A stretch of 64,000 nt of DNA from Megascapheus bottae (GCA_024803745.1 JANJXV010000267.1:1353001-1417000); one strand, 5' to 3'. Positions 41,847 to 55,700 are shown, counted from the stretch's first letter. Numbers and translations: made by a program. The notes: generated by a model not told the origin, from the letters alone.

Positions 41847-43030
41847 TTAGATGGTATGCTGTTTAGGTGCCATTTCTTTCCCTACATTGCATTTATTTTG
41901 GTTTTCTATGTATAGAACATCTTTGAGAATTCTCTGTAGTGTTGGTTTTGTTTCAACATATTGTTGCAGCTTTTCCCTGGAATGGAATGTTTTTATTTTT
42001 CCCTCAGTTGTGCATGAGAGCTTAGCTGGCTACAGTATTCTTGGTTGGTAGTTATTTGATTTAAGGGCATGACATATATGCTTCCAGTCACTTCGTGCTT
42101 GCATGGTCTCTGCTGAGAAATCTGGGGTTATTCTGATTGGTTTGCCTTTGTAGGTTACTGATCCCTTTTCCCTGGCTGCCTTTAGGATCTTTCCTTTCGT
42201 TTCTATTGATCCAGTTCGGATCACAATGTGGCGGTGGGATGTTCTTTTCTGGTCAGGTCTGTTTGGGGTTCTAAAAGCTTCTCGTATGTGGATGGGCCTG
42301 CCCTTCTGGATATTTGGGAAATTCTCTGAGATGATTCCCTGAAGTATATTTCCAATACCATTGACCTCTTTCTCCACGCCCTCCTCAATACCAACTAGCC
42401 TTAAATTAGGCTTCCTAATTGTATCTTGGACCTCCTGAAGCGCTCTCTCATATTTCCTAGATTTGGATTGACTCATTTTCTGTTCTTTATAATACCTAAA
42501 TTATCTTCAGCCACGGAAATTCTCTCCTCTGCAATGTCTCACCTGCTATCAAAGCTATCTACTTTATTTTTCATCTCCCTTGCTTCTAATTGCTCACTTT
42601 TGATGCCTTGCATCCCTTGTTTTAGATCATGTATGGATTTCTTTATCTCCTTGATTTCCTTTTGAGTGGTTAGCTCAGTAGCTTTATTTTCTTTGGACAT
42701 TTGCTGGAGTTTGGTCACGTTTTTATTTGTGGATTCTTTGAATTCATCCATCTTTCTTTGAAAAACCTTTATTATGGCCTCCTTTATGGCTTCTTCTTTT
42801 TCACTTATCACCTTGTTTTTGCTTTCCTCTTGTTCAGGTATGGCTTCCTCCATTATCTCTTTCTTTATATTTTCACATTTTTCATTAATGATGTTTATCA
42901 ATTGCATTTGTGTAGCAATTGGAAGACTCTCCTCTAGGTTTGCCAGTGACTGTTCCATTGTCTGTTTACATTGGGTGGGGGATGTTGTTTCTTGATTTGA
43001 CATTTTTCTTGAGTTTCTTGTTCTGCCCAT
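41847..43030 (-). pseudogene. L1 ORF1, copy 5, broken
   Basis: N-terminal frame 43030-42539, RNA-binding frame 42476-42030, TAA at 41847-41849. It carries the shared TGA, A-run frameshift and TAG. Past the TAG it reads GTGCATGAGAG (42009-42019), a variant shared with copy 7; copy 6 has ATGCATGAGAG and copies 2-4 ATGAATGAGAG. Confidence 0.92.
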
Positions 43031-43693
43031 TTGAAAAAGGGAGCAAGATTACTACTAAATACGATTATAGTTTTTCAGATATAACCAACCTAGACCTCTG
43101 TAGCTGGCAGACACTAGATGTTCACAAGTTTTGATTGGTATTATCACTCTTTCTTTTTGTGCACTTACAGACCAGCCTAATACAACCACTGATAAGCGAT
43201 TTATACCCAAAACAATAAGCCTCTCAATCCAATCTCTATTGTCTTTAAGTCCCTCTGAGCCTAGAGAATAATTAACCACCTACATATACAATATTGCTCA
43301 ACAGCCATCAAGTGTAGATCGGTGCAGTATAAGGGTTGAAAGACGAGCAGAGGTCCAGAGATAGAAAAAAAGAATGAGAGAGGTCAGGGGAGGTGCAAGA
43401 GGATTAACGTAGGAGTGTAAGAATATTGTAGTAATGAAGAAAAGTTATAGCATAAGGATAACTGACATAAGTTGGTAAGTAGGTAGCATATTTGAGTACA
43501 AAGTTTGGAAAGTATTAGAATAAAACTTATGTGTTGCTGCACGACTAGCTCTTAGCCCAACCAGTGGCCTCACAGTGGACCATGGGATGGATCTGTTTTT
43601 CTTGTCTACGTTGAGGGAAAGGGGTATTTCACAAGATGCAGAAGCGAAGATTTCAGAAGCAAATGCTGTGAGTGAATTAGCTCGTAAAAAGCA

Positions 43694-43900
43694 TTTTTAT
43701 TTTCTTTTATCTTTCTGCCAGTCTTGGGGCTTGAATTCAGGGCCTGAGCACTGTCCTCGGGTTTTCTCAAGTCTAGCCCTCTGCCACTTGAGCCACAGTG
43801 CCACATCTAGATTTTCTATCTATGTGATACTGAGCAATCAAACCCAGATCTTCATGGATGCTAGGCAAGCACTCTACCACTATGCCAAACTCTCAACCCT
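43694..43900 (-). mobile_element. IDL-Geo-type SINE, spacer 5 copy A
   Basis: Reverse SINE, 207 bp, with no private change noticed; closest in sequence to spacers 6 and 7. Confidence 0.82.
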
Positions 43901-44145
43901 GACATAGTAATTATAAAGTCATCATCATCATCATCATCATATACAAATATCCTTTCTCCTACAAAGAATGAACACTTAACTGTGTCTAATGCTTTTTTTT
44001 TAATTTCACTAATTCTTCTGTGTTTTTCCCTCTTGCATTTTTTACACATGACAGCAAAGCCAATCATCAGGAAAAAATTGATTAGGATACAGAAACCTAA
44101 TAATATCCTAGTAGATTGACGTCAAAAATATGTGCAAGATGCCCT

Positions 44146-44338
44146 GTGTGTTTGACCTAGTGGGAAAGTCCTTGGCTACCAAGCAGTAAGCCTCAGGTTT
44201 GATTCCTCATTACCACATACATAGAAAATGCTGCAAGTGGTGCCCTGGCTCGGTGGGACAGCTAAAGCCTAAAGAAAGCCCAAGAACAATGTTCACACTC
44301 TGAGGTCAAGTCCCAAGACTAGCAAAAACAAAAAAAAA
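44146..44338 (+). mobile_element. IDL-Geo-type SINE, spacer 5 copy B
   Basis: Forward degenerate SINE of the GCCCTGGCTCGG type with the long A tail, ending at 44338. Confidence 0.76.
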
Positions 44339-45381
44339 TTCGACAAGGGGCAAAATGCAGGCAGAGAAGGCACTGTGAAGCAAATGTTTTGTAAAGGATG
44401 AGGGCAATATTGACCCTTAAGTTTGGATCTTACCTAAGAAAGGCTCCTTGAGCCTGAGACCAGACTGGTAGTTGGGCCTAGTGGAAGACATTGGGATTGG
44501 ACAAATAAGGTGTGCTGCATACTACATCCACATGTATATTGTGAGATTGGAGGAGAGATTCAGCCTCCAGTATGTCTTTGGTGAGGTCTTTTGTGAGCAA
44601 GGATCTTTGGTCATTGGGCCCTGAAAGGTGACCCTGCCTCCCTCACAATGGAACAGAATATGGAACCCTGGTAACCAAGCCACTGTAACTAACAACCAGC
44701 TCAAGCCAGCTCACTTGGCCTGTGGCTCAGGAGGAAGAAAGATGTTGCTGTGCTGTTGCCAAAGGTCAGGAAACTCGAGTCTCAGGCATGGAAGTTGTGG
44801 ATGTCTTACTCGAAGATGTACATGCTAGATCATTGCCAAGCCACAAATCCAGTATAACAGAACTTTCTCTAAGAAGAAGGCCAGGAAAATCCAGGGCAAC
44901 GAGATGAGGTAAATTTCTAAGAAGAAATGTATTTGACCCCATCATCCTCCCCACACACTACAACTTTCTTTTTTTTCATTTTTTTATTGTAATTAGTAAA
45001 AGGGTTAGATGATATTTGCCAGATAGAAGGTGCATTAATTCACATACATTGATACCCTTTCCCATGTCTTGGTACCCATTTCCCTCCAACCCCACACCCC
45101 CCACCCGTTTTGGTTTTCCCCCTTCCCTATCAAATTTCAAATATCCAAATACAAATAAATTCAATATATCAGATAACAAAGTGAGATACTATACCAATAT
45201 GGGATAACCAAGGGACAGCAAGCGAGATGAGAGACAACATAGTACATTAAGGACAACAATCATTCATTATATGGCTTTTGTGTCAATATCCTGGAGGTCC
45301 TTTCAATTAGCTTCACACTATATGGCCTTATATATGGCCTTTTGCTCTATTGACAATCTCTGCTAGTAGAGCCCAAGGTTT

Positions 45382-48300
45382 CTACTGATTATGACGAATG
45401 AGGGAAACCACTGAGCCTAAGTTCCTTTGAGTCTGGCTTACTTCACTTAATATGATTTGTTCTAAGTCTTTCCATTTCCTAACAAATGGGGCGATGTCAT
45501 TCTTTCTGACAGCAGCATAGAATTCCATTGTGTACAAATACCACAACTTGTTGATCCACTCATCAACTGAGGGACATCTGGGTTGGTTCCATATCTTTGC
45601 TATGGTGAATAGTGCTGCAATGAACATTGTTGTGCTAGTGGGTTTAGTATGCCCTTGTTTCTGGATTGTTGGGTAAATGCCAAGTACTGGAATTGCTGGG
45701 TCATAGGGGAGTTGTATGTTTAGCGTTTTGAGGCACTGCCGCACTGCTTTCCATAGTGGTTGAACGAGTTTGCACTCCCACCAACAGTGTAGTAGTGATC
45801 CCTCCTGACCACATCCCCTCCAGCATCTGTTGTCATTCGTTTTCCTGATCCTGGCCATTCTAACTGGAGTTAGGTGGAATCTTAGACTTGTTTTGATTTG
45901 CATTTCTTTTATGACCAGAGATGTTGGGCATTTCTTCATGTGTATATAGGCCATTTTTGTTTCTTCTTCAGAGAAGACTCTCTTTCAGTCTTTGGCCCAT
46001 TTTGTAATGGGATGGGTGTTACTTTGGAGGTTAGTTTTGGAGTGATTCAATTTTTTGAGTTGTTGATATATTTTAGATATGAGGCCTTGTTCCGTTGTTT
46101 GGGTGGTGAAGATCTTCTCCCACTCTGTAGGCTTCCTGATTAGTTTACTAGCCATACAAAAGCTCTGCAGTTTAATGCAGTCCCACTTATCCAGCCTTTC
46201 TCTGATTTGTTGTGATTCTTGGTCCTTATTAAGAAAGTTTCGACCTGTGCCAAGGAGGCCTAGTGTATCTCCTATTCCTTCCTGTAAACTTTTCAGTGTG
46301 TCAGCTTTTACCTCCACGTCTTTGATCCATTTGGAGTTAATTCTAGTGCAAGGGGACAAAGAAGGATCCAACTTTAGTTTTCTGCAGGTGTTTAACCAGT
46401 TCTGCCAGCACAACTTGTTGAAGAGGCTATCTTTCTTCCATTCTATTTTTTTTGGCTCCCTGGTCAAAGATTAGGTGGCCATAGGGCTGTGGTTTAATAT
46501 CTGGGTCCGCAGTTCTACTCCAATGGACGTCAGGCCTGTTCTTGTGCCAGTACCAAGCTGTTTTGAGAATTATAGCTCTGTAATAGAGCCTTAAGTTTGG
46601 AATTGAAATTCCTCCAGCGCTGTTCTTTCTGCTAAGAAGTGTTTTTGCTATACGGGGTCTTTTATTATTCCATATGAAATTTTGAATTGCCTCTTCTATG
46701 TTTTTAAAGAATGACATTGGGATGTTGATGGGTATTACATTGAATTTGTAGATAGCCCTTGGCAAGATTGTCATTTTCACAATGTTGATTCTTCCAATCC
46801 AGGAGCATGGGAGGTTTTTCCATTTCCTTAGTTCTGCTTTAATTTCCTTTTTTAGGGTTTTAAAGTTTTCATCTAAACGGTCCTTTACATTCTTAGTTAA
46901 GCTAATTGCTAGGTACTTTATTTTCTTTGAGGCTATTGTGAAAGGATTTTCTTTCCTGATTATTGCCTCGTTCCTCTCACTGTTGGCGTAAAGTAAGGCA
47001 GTTGATTTGTGAGGGTTGATTATATGGCCTGCTACCCTTCCAAAGCTTTGAATCAGCTCAAGGAGCTTGGGAGTAGAGTCTATAGGATTCTTTAAATACA
47101 GAATCATGTCATCTGCAAAGAGGGATAGTTTTATTTCCTCTTTCCCTACTTGGATCCCCTTTATGCTTGCTTCTTGCCTTATTGAACTGCCTAGGAATTC
47201 TAGTACTATGTTAAAAAGGAGTGGAGAGAGTGGGCATCCTTGTCTCGTTCCTGATTTTAGAGGGAATTGCTTTAGATTTTCACCATTAAGTATAATACTA
47301 GCAGTGGGTTTCTCATACACAGCCTTTATTACATTGAGAAATGTTCCATGGATTCCTAGTTTCTCCACATCTTTTAACATAAAGGGGTTTTGGATCTTGT
47401 CAAATGCCTTTTCCGCATCTATTGAGACAATCATGTGATTTTATCCCTGCTCCTGTTGATGTGTTGAATTATATTAATTGATTTGTGTATGTTGAACCAG
47501 CTTTGCCTCCCCGTGATGAATGCAGTTTGATCATAGTGTATAATTTTTTTGATGAGTTGTTGTAGACGGTTGGCCAGTATTTTGTTGAGAAGTTTTGCAT
47601 CGATGTTCATCAAAGAAATGGGTCTATAGATCTCTTTCTTTGATGAATCTCTGTCTGGTTTGGGGATGAGGGATATGCTGGCTTCACAGAATCAGTTTAG
47701 TAAAGAACCTTCATTTTCAATTTCGTTGAAGAGCTTGAGGAGTATTGGTGTGAGCTCTGCTTTGAAGACCTTATAGAATTCAGCTGTGAATCCATCTGGC
47801 CCTGGGCTCTTTTTAAGTGGAAGTTGTCTAATTTCCATTTCTATTTCAGAGCTTGAAATAGTCCTGTTGAGTTGGGTTAGCTCTTCTTGGTTCAGTGTGT
47901 GTATGTTAATATTGTCTAGGAATTCATCCATTTCTTCTAGATTCTCAAATTTGTTGGCGTAAAGGTTTGAGAAGTATTCCCTCATGATATTCTGGATCTT
48001 CGTAATTTCTGTCGTGATATGACCATTTTCATCTGCGATTTTGTTTATTTCGATATGCTCTCTTCTTTTTTGGTAAGATTTGCTAAGGGCTTGTCAATTT
48101 TGTTAATTCTTTCAAGAACCAACTCCTTGTTTTGTTGATTCTTTCTATAGTTTTTTTATTCCAAATCATTTAATTCTGCTTTGATTTTAATAATTTGCTT
48201 TCTCCTAATGGGTTTAGGGTTGGTTTGTTGCTCTTTTTCCAGGAGGTTAAGGTGAGACCTTAACTAGTTGGTTTGCCATTTTTCCAACTTGCTGTTGTAG

Positions 48301-49211
48301 GCACTCCGCGCTATAAATTTTCCTCGGAGTACTGCCTTTGTTGTGTCCCTAAGGAGTTGATATTTGTGTGCTCCTTATTGTTAAATTTCATAAACAGTTG
48401 GATATCTGTTCTGATCTCTTCGATTACCCATTGTTTTTGATTCAACAATGTGTGGTTCAGTCTCCATGAGTTACAGGGTTTTCTTTGGTGGAGATGTTTG
48501 TTCAGCTCCAATTTGATGCCTTTATGGTCTGAGAGTGTGCATGGAATAATTTCAGTGTTTCTGAATCTGTCCAGGTTTGCTTTATGGCCTAAGATGTGGT
48601 CTATTTTGGAAAATGTTCCATGTGCTGCTGAGAAAAACGTATATTGTGGTGTTACTGGGTGGAATATTCTGCAGATGTCTGTTAGATCTAGTTGGTCTAT
48701 ATAGTTGTTCAGTTCTAGGGTTTCTCTGTTGAGTTTTTGCCTTGTTGATCTGTCCATAGGTGAGAGTGGTGTGTTAAACTCACCAACAATCACTGTATTT
48801 CGATCTATGTATGGTTTCAGTGTAAGTAAAGTTTGCTTGATGAAGTTTGGAGCTCCGGGATTGGGTGTGTAAATATTTAGGATTGTTATGTCTTCCGGGA
48901 GGAAAGATCCCTTTAGTAGTATGTAGTAACCTTCTTTGTCTTTTCTTACTAATTTTAGTTTGAAGTCTATTGTATCTGATATGAGGATGGCAACTCTAGC
49001 CTGTTTATGGGGGCAGTTAGCTTGATAGAGTTTATTCCAACCTCTCACTTTCAAAAGATGATTGTTTTTGGGTAAGATGTGTCTCTTGAAGTCAGCAGAA
49101 CGATGGCTCTTGCTTTTTGATCCAACTAGACAACCTATGCCGTTTAATTGGAGAGTTAAGTCCATTGATATTGAGAGTTAGGATTGAGAGATATTTATTA
49201 GTTCCTACCAT
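45382..49211 (-). pseudogene. L1 ORF2, copy 6, broken, 12-bp in-frame deletion
   Basis: A 12-base deletion at the 46150/46151 junction removes four codons (FCMASK where other copies have FCMATDIASK). A further frame change near 45950-45990 follows local substitutions (CTCTTTCAGTC, GTGTATATAGG), splitting the C-terminus into 45382-45954 and 45985-46467. The RT frame 46427-47434 is open with FADD. The T6 run (about 48066) and the endonuclease lesions of copies 5-8 are present. Confidence 0.94.
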
Positions 49212-49259
49212 TTTTAAAAGCTTTTAGTAGGGCCTGTGTCTAGACAGTTCTTGTGGTCC

Positions 49260-50443
49260 TTAGATGGTATGCTGTTTAGGTGCCATTTCTTTCCCTACAT
49301 TGCATTTATTTTGGTTTTCTATGTATAGAACATCTTTGAGAATTCTCTGTAGTGTTGGTTTTGTTTCGACATATTGTTGCAGCTTTTCCCTGGAATGGAA
49401 TGTTTTTATTTTTCCCTCAGTTATGCATGAGAGCTTAGCTGGCTACAGTATTCTTGGTTGGTAGTTATTTGATTTAAGGGCATGACATATATGCTTCCAG
49501 TCACTTCGTGCTTGCATGGTCTCTGCTGAGAAATCTGGGGTTATTCTGATTGGTTTGCCTTTGTAGGTTACTGATCCCTTTTCCCTGGCTGCCTTTAGGA
49601 TCTTTCCTTTCGTTTCTATTGATCCAGTTCGGATCACAATGTGGCGGTGGGATGTTCTTTTCTGGTCAGGTCTGTTTGGGGTTCTAAAAGCTTCTCGTAT
49701 GTGGATGGGCCTGCCCTTCTGGATATTTGGGAAATTCTCTGAGATGATTCCCTGAAGTATATTTCCAATACCATTGACCTCTTTCTCCACGCCCTCCTCA
49801 ATACCAACTAGCCTTAAATTAGGCTTCCTAATTGTATCTTGGACCTCCTGAAGCGCTCTCTCATATTTCCTAGATTTGGATTGACTCATTTTCTGTTCTT
49901 TATAATACCTAAATTATCTTCAGCCACGGAAATTCTCTCCTCTGCAATGTCTCACCTGCTATCAAAGCTATCTACTTTATTTTTCATCTCCCTTGCTTCT
50001 AATTGCTCACTTTTGATGCCTTGCATCCCTTGTTTTAGATCATGTATGGATTTCTTTATCTCCTTGATTTCCTTTTGAGTGGTTAGCTCAGTAGCTTTAT
50101 TTTCTTTGGACATTTGCTGGAGTTTGGTCACGTTTTTATTTGTGGATTCTTTGAATTCATCCATCTTTCTTTGAAAAACCTTTATTATGGCCTCCTTTAT
50201 GGCTTCTTCTTTTTCACTTATCACCTTGTTTTTGCTTTCCTCTTGTTCAGGTATGGCTTCCTCCATTATCTCTTTCTTTATATTTTCACATTTTTCATTA
50301 ATGATGTTTATCAATTGCATTTGTGTAGCAATTGGAAGACTCTCCTCTAGGTTTGCCAGTGACTGTTCCATTGTCTGTTTACATTGGGTGGGGGATGTTG
50401 TTTCTTGATTTGACATTTTTCTTGAGTTTCTTGTTCTGCCCAT
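49260..50443 (-). pseudogene. L1 ORF1, copy 6, broken
   Basis: N-terminal frame 50443-49952, RNA-binding frame 49889-49443, TAA at 49260-49262. Residues of both frames equal those of copies 5 and 7. Confidence 0.92.
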
Positions 50444-51106
50444 TTGAAAAAGGGAGCAAGATTACTACTAAATACGATTATAGTTTTTCAGATATAACCA
50501 ACCTAGACCTCTGTAGCTGGCAGACACTAGATGTTCACAAGTTTTGATTGGTATTATCACTCTTTCTTTTTGTGCACTTACAGACCAGCCTAATACAACC
50601 ACTGATAAGCGATTTATACCCAAAACAATAAGCCTCTCAATCCAATCTCTATTGTCTTTAAGTCCCTCTGAGCCTAGAGAATAATTAACCACCTACATAT
50701 ACAATATTGCTCAACAGCCATCAAGTGTAGATCCGTGCAGTATAAGGGTTGAAAGACGAGCAGAGGTCCAGAGATAGAAAAAAAGAATGAGAGAGGTCAG
50801 GGGAGGTGCAAGAGGATTAACGTAGGAGTGTAAGAATATTGTAGTAATGAAGAAAAGTTATAGCATAAGGATAACTGACATAAGTTGGTAAGTAGGTAGC
50901 ATATTTGAGTACAAAGTTTGGAAAGTATTAGAATAAAACTTATGTGTTGCTGCACGACTAGCTCTTAGCCCAACCAGTGGCCTCACAGTGGACCATGGGA
51001 TGGATCTGTTTTTCTTGTCTACGTTGAGGGAAAGGGGTATTTCACAAGATGCAGAAGCGAGGATTTCAGAAGCAAATGCTGTGAGTGAATTAGCTCGTAA
51101 AAAGCA

Positions 51107-51313
51107 TTTTTATTTTCTTTTATCTTTCTGCCAGTCTTGGGGCTTGAATTCAGGGCCTGAGCACTGTCCTCGGGTTTTCTCAAGTTTAGCCCTCTGCCAC
51201 TTGAGCCACAGTGCCACATCTAGATTTTCTATCTATGTGATACTGAGCAATCAAACCCAGATCTTCATGGATGCTAGGCAAGCACTCTACCACTATGCCA
51301 AACTCTCAACCCT
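51107..51313 (-). mobile_element. IDL-Geo-type SINE, spacer 6 copy A
   Basis: Reverse SINE, 207 bp, with a private T for C in CAAGTTTAGCC near 51186. Confidence 0.82.
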
Positions 51314-51558
51314 GACATAGTAATTATAAAGTCATCATCATCATCATCATCATATACAAATATCCTTTCTCCTACAAAGAATGAACACTTAACTGTGTCT
51401 AATGCTTTTTTTTTAATTTCACTAATTCTTCTGTGTTTTTCCCTCTTGCATTTTTTACACATGACAGCAAAGCCAATCATCAGGAAAAAATTGATTAGGA
51501 TACAGAAACCTAATAATATCCTAGTAGATTGACGTCAAAAATATGTGCAAGATGCCCT

Positions 51559-51751
51559 GTGTGTTTGACCTAGTGGGAAAGTCCTTGGCTACCAAGCAGT
51601 AAGCCTCAGGTTTGATTCCTCATTACCACATACATAGAAAATGCTGCAAGTGGTGCCCTGGCTCGGTGGGACAGCTAAAGCCTAAAGAAAGCCCAAGAAC
51701 AATGTTCACACTCTGAGGTCAAGTCCCAAGACTAGCAAAAACAAAAAAAAA
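51559..51751 (+). mobile_element. IDL-Geo-type SINE, spacer 6 copy B
   Basis: Forward degenerate SINE with long A tail, GCCCTGGCTCGG type. Just after it GCACTGCGAAGC matches spacer 3 rather than spacer 5. Confidence 0.76.
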
Positions 51752-52795
51752 TTCGACAAGGGGCAAAATGCAGGCAGAGAAGGCACTGCGAAGCAAATGT
51801 TTTGTAAAGAATGAGGGCAATATTGACCCTTAAGTTTGGATCTTACCTAAGAAAGGCTCCTTGAGCCTGAGACCAGACTGGTAGTTGGGCCTAGTGGAAG
51901 ACATTGGGATTGGACAAATAAGGTGTGCTGCATACTACATCCACATGTATATTGTGAGATTGGAGGAGAGATTCAGCCTCCAGTATGTCTTTGGTGAGGT
52001 CTTTTGTGAGCAAGGATCTTTGGTCATTGGGCCCTGAAAGGTGACCCTGCCTCCCTCACAATGGAACAGAATATGGAACCCTGGTAACCAAGCCACTGTA
52101 ACTAACAACCAGCTCAAGCCAGCCCACTTGGCCTGTGGCTCAGGAGGAAGAAAGATGTTGCTGTGCTGTTGCCAAAGGTCAGGAAACTCGAGTCTCAGGC
52201 ATGGAAGTTGTGGATGTCTTACTCGAAGATGTACATGCTAGATCATTGCCAAGCCACAAATCCAGTATAACAGAACTTTCTCTAAGAAGAAGGCCAGGAA
52301 AATCCAGGGCAACCAGATGAGGTAAATTTCTAAGAAGAAATGTATTTGACCCCATCATCCTCCCCACACACTACAACTTTCTTTTTTTTTCATTTTTTTA
52401 TTGTAATTAGTAAAAGGGTTAGATGATATTTGCCAGATAGAAGGTGCATTAATTCACATACATTGATACCCTTTCCCATGTCTTGGTACCCATTTCCCTC
52501 CAACCCCACACCCCCCACCCGTTTTGGTTTTCCCCCTTCCCTATCAAATTTCAAATATCCAAATACAAATAAATTCAATATATCAGATAACAAAGTGAGA
52601 TACTATACCAATATGGGATAACCAAGGGACAGCAAGCGAGATGAGAGACAACATAGTACATTAAGGACAACAATCATTCATTATATGGCTTTTGTGTCAA
52701 TATCCTGGAGGTCCTTTCAATTAGCTTCACACTATATGGCCTTATATATGGCCTTTTGCTCTATTGACAATCTCTGCTAGTAGAGCCCAAGGTTT

Positions 52796-55700
52796 CTACT
52801 GATTATGACGAATGAGGGAAACCACTGAGCCTAAGTTCCTTTGAGTCTGGCTTACTTCACTTAATATGATTTGTTCTAAGTCTTTCCGTTTCCTAACAAA
52901 TGGGGCGATGTCATTCTTTCTGACAGCAGCATAGAATTCCATTGTGTACAAATACCACAACTTGTTGATCCACTCATCAACTGAGGGACATCTGGGTTGG
53001 TTCCATATCTTTGCTATGGTGAATAGTGCTGCAATGAACATTGTTGTGCTAGTGGGTTTAGTATGCCCTTGTTTCTGGATTGTTGGGTAAATGCCAAGTA
53101 CTGGAATTGCTGGGTCATAGGGGAGTTGTATGTTTAGCGTTTTGAGGCACTGCCGCACTGCTTTCCATAGTGGTTGAACGAGTTTGCACTCCCACCAACA
53201 GTGTAGTAGTGATCCCTCCTGACCACATCCCCTCCAGCATCTGTTGTCATTCGTTTTCCTGATCCTGGCCATTCTAACTGGAGTTAGGTGGAATCTTAGA
53301 CTTGTTTTGATTTGCATTTCTTTTATGACCAGAGATGTTGAGCATTTCTTCATGTGTCTATAGGCCATTTTTGTTTCTTCTTCAGAGAAGACTCTCTTTA
53401 AGTCTTTGGCCCATTTTGTAATGGGATGGGTGTTACTTTGGAGGTTAGTTTTGGAATGATTCAATTTTTTGAGTTGTTGATATATTTTAGATATGAGGCC
53501 TTGTTCCGTTGTTTGGGTGGTGAAGATCTTCTCCCACTCTGTAGGCTTCCTGATTAGTTTACTAGCTATATCCGTTGCCATACAAAAGCTCTGCAGTTTA
53601 ATGCAGTCCCACTTATCCAGCCTTTCTCTGATTTGTTGTGATTCTTGGTCCTTATTAAGAAAGTTTCGACCTGTGCCAAGGAGGCCTAGTGTATCTCCTA
53701 TTCCTTCCTGTAAACTTTTCAGTGTGTCAGCTTTTACCTCCACGTCTTTGATCCATTTGGAGTTAATTCTAGTGCAAGGGGACAAAGAAGGATCCAACTT
53801 TAGTTTTCTGCAGGTGTTTAACCAGTTCTGCCAGCACAACTTGTTGAAGAGGCTATCTTTCTTCCATTCTATTTTTTTTGGCTCCCTGGTCAAAGATTAG
53901 GTGGCCATAGGGCTGTGGTTTAATATCTGGGTCCGCAGTTCTACTCCAATGGACGTCAGGCCTGTTCTTGTGCCAGTACCAAGCTGTTTTGAGAATTATA
54001 GCTCTGTAATAGAGCCTTAAGTTTGGAATTGAAATTCCTCCAGCGCTGTTCTTTCTGCTAAGAAGTGTTTTTGCTATACGGGGTCTTTTATTATTCCATA
54101 TGAAATTTTGAATTGCCTCTTCTATGTCTTTAAAGAATGACATTGGGATGTTGATGGGTATTACATTGAATTTGTAGATAGCCCTTGGCAAGATTGTCAT
54201 TTTCACAATGTTGATTCTTCCAATCCAGGAGCATGGGAGGTTTTTCCATTTCCTTAGTTCTGCTTTAATTTCCTTTTTTAGGGTTTTAAAGTTTTCATCT
54301 AAACGGTCCTTTACATTCTTAGTTAAGCTAATTGCTAGGTACTTTATTTTCTTTGAGGCTATTGTGAAAGGATTTTCTTTCCTGATTATTGCCTCGTTCC
54401 TCTCACTGTTGGCGTAAAGTAAGGCAGTTGATTTGTGAGGGTTGATTATATGGCCTGCTACCCTTCCAAAGCTTTGAATCAGCTCAAGGAGCTTGGGAGT
54501 AGAGTCTATAGGATTCTTTAAATACAGAATCATGTCATCTGCAAAGAGGGATAGTTTTATTTCCTCTTTCCCTACTTGGATCCCCTTTATGCTTGCTTCT
54601 TGCCTTATTGAACTGCCTAGGAATTCTAGTACTATGTTAAAAAGGAGTGGAGAGAGTGGGCATCCTTGTCTCGTTCCTGATTTTAGAGGGAATTGCTTTA
54701 GATTTTCACCATTAAGTATAATACTAGCAGTGGGTTTCTCATACACAGCCTTTATTACATTGAGAAATGTTCCATGGATTCCTAGTTTCTCCACATCTTT
54801 TAACATAAAGGGGTTTTGGATCTTGTCAAATGCCTTTTCCGCATCTATTGAGACAATCATGTGATTTTATCCCTGCTCCTGTTGATGTGTTGAATTATAT
54901 TAATTGATTTGTGTATGTTGAACCAGCTTTGCCTCCCCGTGATGAATGCAGTTTGATCATAGTGTATAATTTTTTTGATGAGTTGTTGTAGACGGTTGGC
55001 CAGTATTTTGTTGAGAAGTTTTGCATCGATGTTCATCAAAGAAATGGGTCTATAGATCTCTTTCTTTGATGAATCTCTGTCTGGTTTGGGGATGAGGGAT
55101 ATGCTGGCTTCACAGAATCAGTTTAGTAAAGAACCTTCATTTTCAATTTCGTTGAAGAGCTTGAGGAGTATTGGTGTGAGCTCTGCTTTGAAGACCTTAT
55201 AGAATTCAGCTGTGAATCCATCTGGCCCTGGGCTCTTTTTAAGTGGAAGTTGTCTAATTTCCATTTCTATTTCAGAGCTTGAAATAGTCCTGTTGAGTTG
55301 GGTTAGCTCTTCTTGGTTCAGTGTGTGTATGTTAATATTGTCTAGGAATTCATCCATTTCTTCTAGATTCTCAAATTTGTTGGCGTAAAGGTTTGAGAAG
55401 TATTCCCTCATGATATTCTGGATCTTCGTAATTTCTGTCGTGATATGACCATTTTCATCTGCGATTTTGTTTATTTCGATATGCTCTCTTCTTTTTTGGT
55501 AAGATTTGCTAAGGGCTTGTCAATTTTGTTAATTCTTTCAAGAACCAACTCCTTGTTTTGTTGATTCTTTCTATAGTTTTTTTATTCCAAATCATTTAAT
55601 TCTGCTTTGATTTTAATAATTTGCTTTCTCCTAATGGGTTTAGGGTTGGTTTGTTGCTCTTTTTCCAGGAGGTTAAGGTGAGACCTTAACTAGTTGGTTT

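Larger units (their letters stand above)
28571..43030 (-). mobile_element. LINE-1 copy 5, split by an endogenous retrovirus
   Basis: The L1 3' tail and most of the 3'UTR lie at 28571-28980. Sequence resumes at 37944 with the repeated GAGCCC, followed by the last bases before the ORF2 stop at 37957. ORF2 (37957-41798) and ORF1 (41847-43030) follow. Removing 28981-37949 restores an uninterrupted unit matching the neighbouring copies. L1 and retrovirus have the same orientation. Confidence 0.96.
43031..44964. other. Spacer 5 between L1 copies 5 and 6
   Basis: About 1.93 kb with (ATC)n at 43919-43940. It has GTAGATCGGTGCAG (shared with spacers 4 and 7) near its start and GTGCTGCATACTAC (shared with spacer 6) near 44514, so it is itself mosaic. 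No gene seen in 44339-44964. Confidence 0.78.
44965..50443 (-). mobile_element. LINE-1 copy 6
   Basis: L1 body with tail about 44965-44985, ORF2 at 45382-49211 and ORF1 at 49260-50443. It is shorter than its neighbours because of a 12-bp deletion in ORF2. It is very close to copy 7: both have GGGCTGTGG near the RT C-terminus (46484 here), GGACGTCAGG (PDVHW) and GATGTTTGTTCAGC in the endonuclease region. Confidence 0.95.
50444..52377. other. Spacer 6 between L1 copies 6 and 7
   Basis: About 1.93 kb with (ATC)n at 51332-51353. Private or rare variants are CAAGTTTAGCCC in the reverse SINE, GTAAAGAATGAGG (shared with spacer 7) and CCAGCCCACTTGG. No gene recognised in 51752-52377. Confidence 0.78.
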
